64,000 nt of DNA from Carya illinoinensis (Eukaryota > Streptophyta > Magnoliopsida > Fagales > Juglandaceae), in NCBI RefSeq assembly GCF_018687715.1, contig NC_056757.1:24136001-24200000 (forward strand), given 5' to 3'. The notes under the pieces are model-generated. The model was not told where the DNA came from. It saw only the letters and a program-made list of their open reading frames with translations, and ran no database searches. The translations under genes were made by a program, and so were the position numbers. Numbering within the stretch: the stretch's first letter is position 1; every line of letters begins with the position of its first letter. Of the stretch, positions 59,986 through 64,000 are shown in pieces.

Positions 59986-60692
59986 GCTTTTGTTAAAGGC
60001 TTTTGTAAACCGTATTAATCCTCCAGAATCGAGGTTGATTACTGGCTATTACAATTAATTGGAGTTTTTCCTATTAAAGAATTGAAACATTTTTGTACAT
60101 CCAATAAGATTCTTGTATGCTTTTTATACCGCAATGTAAAAGAAAAGGAAACGTTAGAATATTACGCATGCTTCAAAAAAAGCTACTTATTTGTAATCAA
60201 TTTATTTTTTATTAAATAATTATTTCCTTTTAAAATAAGTCTATCGTCACAAATAACTATTTTCATCGTAAATAACTTGTTATAAATATTTTTTTTGTAA
60301 TACGTGTTTATTTATATATGTACGTACATATATTGTACATATATGTGAGAACTATTATATATATATATATATATGCATGTCCATGCAGGTAAAATTTCTT
60401 AAAAGAGAATTTTATCATTCAATAAAATGACCATCTCATAAACAAATTGTTGGGATAGAAAGTTTGTGCATGTCATGCATGATCGATCAGACAGTCACGA
60501 GAACTATGCATTTGACTCCTCGATCCATACAAACATCTTCACCCGCATAATATATGTATTCATTAAAATAGCCAAAAACCACAAGATCGATCAAATTGAT
60601 TCCTCGATCATCAAATTAAGTGTACATATATTTGCATGCATGAATCATGATATCCAAAACGCGCCTAGATCCATCTCTCCGCCCGCTTTTGT
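59986..60692. other. Intergenic region downstream of the PMEI-like gene
   Basis: AT-rich, with a (TA)n tract at 60355-60374. A short + strand frame at 60466-60696 has no recognisable domain. Confidence 0.5.
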
Positions 60693-61184
60693 CTAGTGAA
60701 TTAGAGTTGCCAAATACAAGCCATTGCTAGCCATCTTATGGAGGGCTTGGTTCTTTCTGCTCAGTGGAGATCTTCCATAATCTGATAATGCGTCGTCGCA
60801 GTCTCCGAAAGCCGACAGTGCAGCCGAGAGGTTAATATTCAGGCCAGGCTTGTCATGCCTTCTCAGGTTAACCGAGCACGTCCGGAGGTCGCCAATTGCA
60901 TCCGCGTAGCTTTCCCTGCAAACCTCCCCGGCGCCGGACCTTCCAAGCTTGGCAGCCAACCTCTTCGCCCTGTTGGTCTGGGCAATCAGTTGCCTAATGG
61001 CTGAAGACATGGCGGCATATGGATTCCTCAACCCCTTTACTGCTGATCGGCAGATGGCGGGATAGTTGGCTCTGCGGCAGAGGTTACCTCCTAAGCCACG
61101 GCGAGCCTCAGCCTGTCCGGCGAGGAGGGTTGTGGCCAATGCCAGAATGACCAGAGATAAAGAGGCGAAGTGTTTGATTGCCAT
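60693..61184 (-). CDS. Pectin methylesterase/invertase inhibitor-like protein, secreted
   Basis: An intronless 163-codon gene. I start at the ATG at 61184 (MAIKHFASLSLVILALATT) because it opens directly with a signal peptide (residues 1-27, ending GQAEA). An in-frame ATG 42 codons upstream would add a basic, non-signal stretch and lies within a few bases of the TATA-like box. The mature part has Cys36 and Cys45 (LC..ANYPAIC), Cys89 (VCRESYADAI), Cys103 and Cys129 (SAFGDCDDAL), matching the two disulfides of the plant PMEI/invertase inhibitor fold (36-45 and 89-129), with 103 extra. The fold is a four-helix bundle acting in the cell wall or vacuole. Members inhibit either pectin methylesterase or invertase, and sequence alone does not decide which. 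The protein is rich in Arg and Lys. It appears intact. Confidence 0.85.
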   Translation of the reverse strand: MAIKHFASLSLVILALATTLLAGQAEARRGLGGNLCRRANYPAICRSAVKGLRNPYAAMSSAIRQLIAQTNRAKRLAAKLGRSGAGEVCRESYADAIGDLRTCSVNLRRHDKPGLNINLSAALSAFGDCDDALSDYGRSPLSRKNQALHKMASNGLYLATLIH

Positions 61185-61306
61185 GGCTGGGGGTGGCTTG
61201 TTTTTGGCTCCAATTACTGAGGAACGTTTTTGGGTCCCTTCGAATCTGTGATAAGAAGATCTCCGCAGCCGGAGTTGGCACGTAAATGAGGGAGACAGGG
61301 AGATTT

Positions 61307-61317
61307 CCATATAAATA
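61307..61317 (-). promoter_or_regulatory. TATA-like box of the PMEI-like gene
   Basis: TATTTATATGG on the - strand lies about 125 bases upstream of the start codon, suggesting a leader of roughly 90 bases. Confidence 0.5.
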
Positions 61318-61329
61318 GATACAGATACA

Positions 61330-62052
61330 TGGATGGTGGAAATTAGCTGTTAGACATGTCAATGATCAAAAGCCTCAGCCTCTGGGGAGTTATGTCTGTA
61401 TTTGGCTATTTTTGGTAACCTTAAAATAAAATGTTTGAACAAAACAGACTTGGTAAGTACTTACATGCATTAGTTTTTGAGGTTTACCATGATTGTAGAA
61501 AGAAACCATCTTGTCTCTGTAATTGTAGGCTTTTTGTTGTTCCAGGCTGTAACAGTTAAAACAAACAGCCCGCCCAGTCAAACTTAATATTACGTACCTA
61601 ATTTAATTAAAATAGCTGGTAAAGCTCCTATGTTTATATAAATGCCGGTATATATACGGACGATTTTTCCGATGTTTATTAATTTTTTGAGTTGGTATAT
61701 AATTAAAATAAATTATTTTAAAAGAGTAGATAACGAAGTAAATAACTAAAATAAGATGAATAATCTTTTTTTTCTTTATTGTAAAAGAAATATTAAAAGA
61801 GTTAAGTGGTACCAAAAGTTTTATCTTCAAAGCTCGTTTTTTAGTCTTAAATGTAAATAAAGTGAATGGGTATATTGTCGTAATAAAGACAATATATAGA
61901 ATATAAAATAAAATAAAATGATAAAATGAAATGATGAGACGTACGGCTCAATAAAATATAAAGAAAATGCTTTTAAAATTATATAGCTAGGTTGATTCAC
62001 ATTCACTTTTTTTTTTTTCTCTGCCTCTAAAAAATAGATAATTCCTATTCGG

Positions 62053-62054
<2 letters not shown>
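61330..62054. other. Upstream region of the PMEI-like gene
   Basis: AT-rich, no recognisable coding sequence. Contains the proximal promoter of the - strand gene. Confidence 0.5.

Positions 62055-62090
<36 letters not shown>
62055..62090. repeat. (TA)n microsatellite
   Basis: About 18 TA units without interruption. Confidence 0.9.
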
Positions 62091-62093
<3 letters not shown>

Positions 62094-62139
62094 GCTTTTT
62101 CACTATTTATCAAAATATTGGTTGTGTGATGAAGAGGAC

Positions 62140-62790
62140 AAAATATCACAAGGCCAATGTGATCTGTCAAACCCGACCCATCAAAAGATTACCACTAAAA
62201 ACATGTGGGAATTAGTGACAAGCTGGAGTAGATAAAGAAAAAACAAATGTGATAAGAAGACAATAGGAGAAGGCACATGTCAAGGGAGAAGAGTGAAAAC
62301 ATGAGAAAAAAAAGATAAAAGTCAGGCATGCAAGGAGATGAGGTGACGTAAAATCAAATTTCTCATCAACTATTAATAGAGACTTAAATAAAATACGACT
62401 TCTTTTATACAATTCCTTCAGCTTTTTCAACCTTACAAAAGAGCACCAGAGAGAGGGTCATCTCCAGAAAATAAGTTTATGACCTCTATTGTACAGAAAA
62501 AAATAAGAGACTATAAAAAATTGTAAAATATTCATATTATAGTAGATTTGTCTTTCAAATAACTCATAGACGTAGACCCTATATTGAATCACATAAATTT
62601 ATGTGTCTATCTCTATTTATATTTTTTGTACTTATTATCCATTTACTACTATGGATATACATATAGATACCGAACAACTATTTCAGACCACGCGGGAGCT
62701 CCAAACCATATTGATTGAGGCCCGTGTCGTCACCAAGAGTCGCAAATGGCTCTCATCTCCCATTCCATTCTATTGTGTGATTTTTTAGCA
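62140..62790 (+). repeat. Possible LTR-like or leader relic
   Basis: After TGTCAAACCCGACCC come a purine-rich stretch, a TTAAATAAAA TATA-like word near 62386, a leader with GAGAGAGGGTC and GTGTCTATCTCTATTTAT, and a short frame MDIHIDTEQLFQTTRELQTI (from 62652). The layout resembles an LTR and the beginning of an element. No partner LTR or coding domain was found, so the call is weak. Confidence 0.25.
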
Positions 62791-63229
62791 TTAACAAGTG
62801 ATGCATCAAAAATTCATTTAATTGTACATGCATTCTATTTTATTTTCCTTGCCTAAATCACGTACAGATCAGCAACGTCTAAAGATACTGAATTTTAAAT
62901 TTTTTGACATTTTTATGTTAAGTACTTACGTATGGCCGTACGCACGTTTTTATTGAGTTTGCACAAAAGAACTCCAAAGGTTATAATCATTAAGCTATTT
63001 TATTTGTTTGCTATTACCCTATTTTGATGTTCATTGTCTCATCTCATGTGCTAATTATTTTGTTAGATCTACTTATATATATAATAACTTCATGATATTG
63101 GATTAAGTTTCGATGAATGCTATATATCTTTGAGCTTCTGATGATGAGTTGGCATTGTAAGCTTTTCAAAAAGAGAAATGTTTATGCACAGTATGCGTGC
63201 CTTTTTTTTTTAATTTTTATTTAAGTTTA
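62791..63229. other. AT-rich intergenic stretch
   Basis: Nothing recognisable. Confidence 0.5.
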
Positions 63230-63600
63230 AGGTCTCATTTGGTTATATAGATGAGTAGGATAAGATGACTAAAAACTTGTGAATAATAGTGAAATAACTT
63301 ATAAATAGCATGAAATGTTTTTAATTAAGATTTTTATGAGATTTTGAGAAATAATAGATAAAAAGTTGAATAAAAAAATTAAAAAGTTAAAACAGCGTTA
63401 GAATATAATTTTTGTTTTAAGATTGAAAAAAATGAATTATTTGTCATGTTTTGATTAGAAGTTTGACAAATTAGTTGTAATGATTAGGTAATAACTAGAC
63501 GAAAAAATTAAAAGATATTTGTATTTAAATAGTATTTAAATGTTGAGATAAGATAAGATAAGAAAGTTTTAAAAATTAGTGAAACCAAACCTGGCCTAAA
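63230..63600. mobile_element. MITE-like element
   Basis: The left end reads AAGGTCTCATTTGGTTATAT and the right end, reversed, reads AGGCCAGGTTTGGTTTCACT. Subterminal GAGTAGGATAAGATGA and GAGATAAGATAAGATAAG words face each other in the same sense. The interior is A/T-rich and non-coding, comparable in style to the element at 23565. A clear 8-bp target duplication was not found. Confidence 0.5.
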
Positions 63601-63751
63601 TCTTAAATAGGATGCTGAAAAATGCAACTTAAAAGTTTTTTCTCTTAACTAGCTAGAAAGAACAAACTAAAGAATCTATTTCTGGAGCATTTTGCAAATT
63701 AAGGGCATATTGTCTTGAAAATTATACTAACTAGTCCCAGAATATGATAAT

Positions 63752-63830
63752 GACATGAATATTAATTGAAAAACAGTAATATTATATATATACATGAATA
63801 TTAATTAAATAAAAAACAATAATATTAAAT
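63752..63830. repeat. Short tandem duplication
   Basis: Two diverged copies of a unit of about 40 bases beginning ACATGAATATTAATT (63752 and 63792). Confidence 0.6.
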
Positions 63831-64000
63831 AAATAATTTGTTTTTTATTTCTAGTAATGTCCTTCAAACTTAAAGTGGGAAACTCTAAAATCAGGAAATT
63901 GCCAACAGTAAACCAAATTGGGCCCAGAATGGGCCGAAAGGAGTCCTTGGTCACAAACAAGACCAATAACAATAGGCCACAAAGTGGTTTCAGACCTCAA

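Noticed and set aside
61185..61310. Upstream in-frame ATG extending the PMEI-like protein by 42 residues
   Set aside because: The extension is basic and would bury the signal peptide; the TATA-like box at 61307-61317 overlaps or abuts that ATG, so it lies at or upstream of the likely transcription start.
1..64000. CRISPR arrays, tRNA or rRNA genes, organellar insertions
   Set aside because: No regularly spaced identical repeats, cloverleaf-like sequences, or rRNA/organelle gene similarity recognised on reading both strands. A tRNAscan or organelle alignment was not possible here.

Overview
The window reads as nuclear DNA of a woody eudicot. Genes have introns, intergenic DNA is AT-rich, and most of the sequence is plant-type transposable elements. 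MITE-like sequences near 23.6 kb and 63.4 kb resemble repeats I associate with Fagales (walnut, hickory, oak), but that placement is a weak inference. I see no bacterial, organellar, viral or CRISPR signatures.

Only two genes look intact. One is a two-exon SOUL-type heme-binding protein gene at 26365-27542 (+), with a TATA box and a polyadenylation signal. The other is an intronless pectin methylesterase/invertase inhibitor-like gene at 60693-61184 (-), with a signal peptide and a TATA-like box. A decayed leucine-rich-repeat fragment of a TIR-NBS-LRR type resistance gene lies at 10033-10460.

Layout. 1-11387 is AT-rich intergenic DNA with weak features and the LRR relic. 11393-24512 is an old Tat-like Ty3/gypsy element on the + strand, bounded by ATTAC target duplications. 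Its gag is fused to RNase H by a deletion, an integrase relic follows, and an additional ORF lies on the opposite strand. Two solo-LTR-like insertions of one family sit inside it in opposite orientations. 24518-28887 holds the SOUL gene and its flanks. 28888-29590 is a LINE tail.

29592 to about 59985 is a nested transposon complex. The base is an L1-like LINE on the - strand, about 4.8 kb in three pieces. Its first gap (32081-39718) is a TGTAAC...GTTACA solo-LTR-like element, itself split by a young Ty1/copia element (33835-38378). Its second gap (41734-59669) is a second Tat-like element, on the - strand. That element carries a + strand additional ORF and was itself split by a 4.1 kb solo LTR (44036-48172), a large non-coding LTR element of LARD type (48616-56047) and an 0.83 kb solo LTR (57781-58610). 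Removing the insertions with one target-site copy restores recognisable reading frames in the host elements, which fixes the order of insertion.

60 kb onward holds the inhibitor gene and AT-rich flanks with microsatellites, a MITE-like element and an LTR-like relic.

No wholly new system is evident. The points most worth a second look are these: both Tat-like elements have an additional ORF antisense to gag-pol; the copia element has one continuous 1383-codon frame broken only by five stops that all fit C-to-T change at CG or CHG sites; the LARD has a G-depleted 3 kb non-coding interior; and one solo LTR carries tandem repeats with a G-box palindrome.
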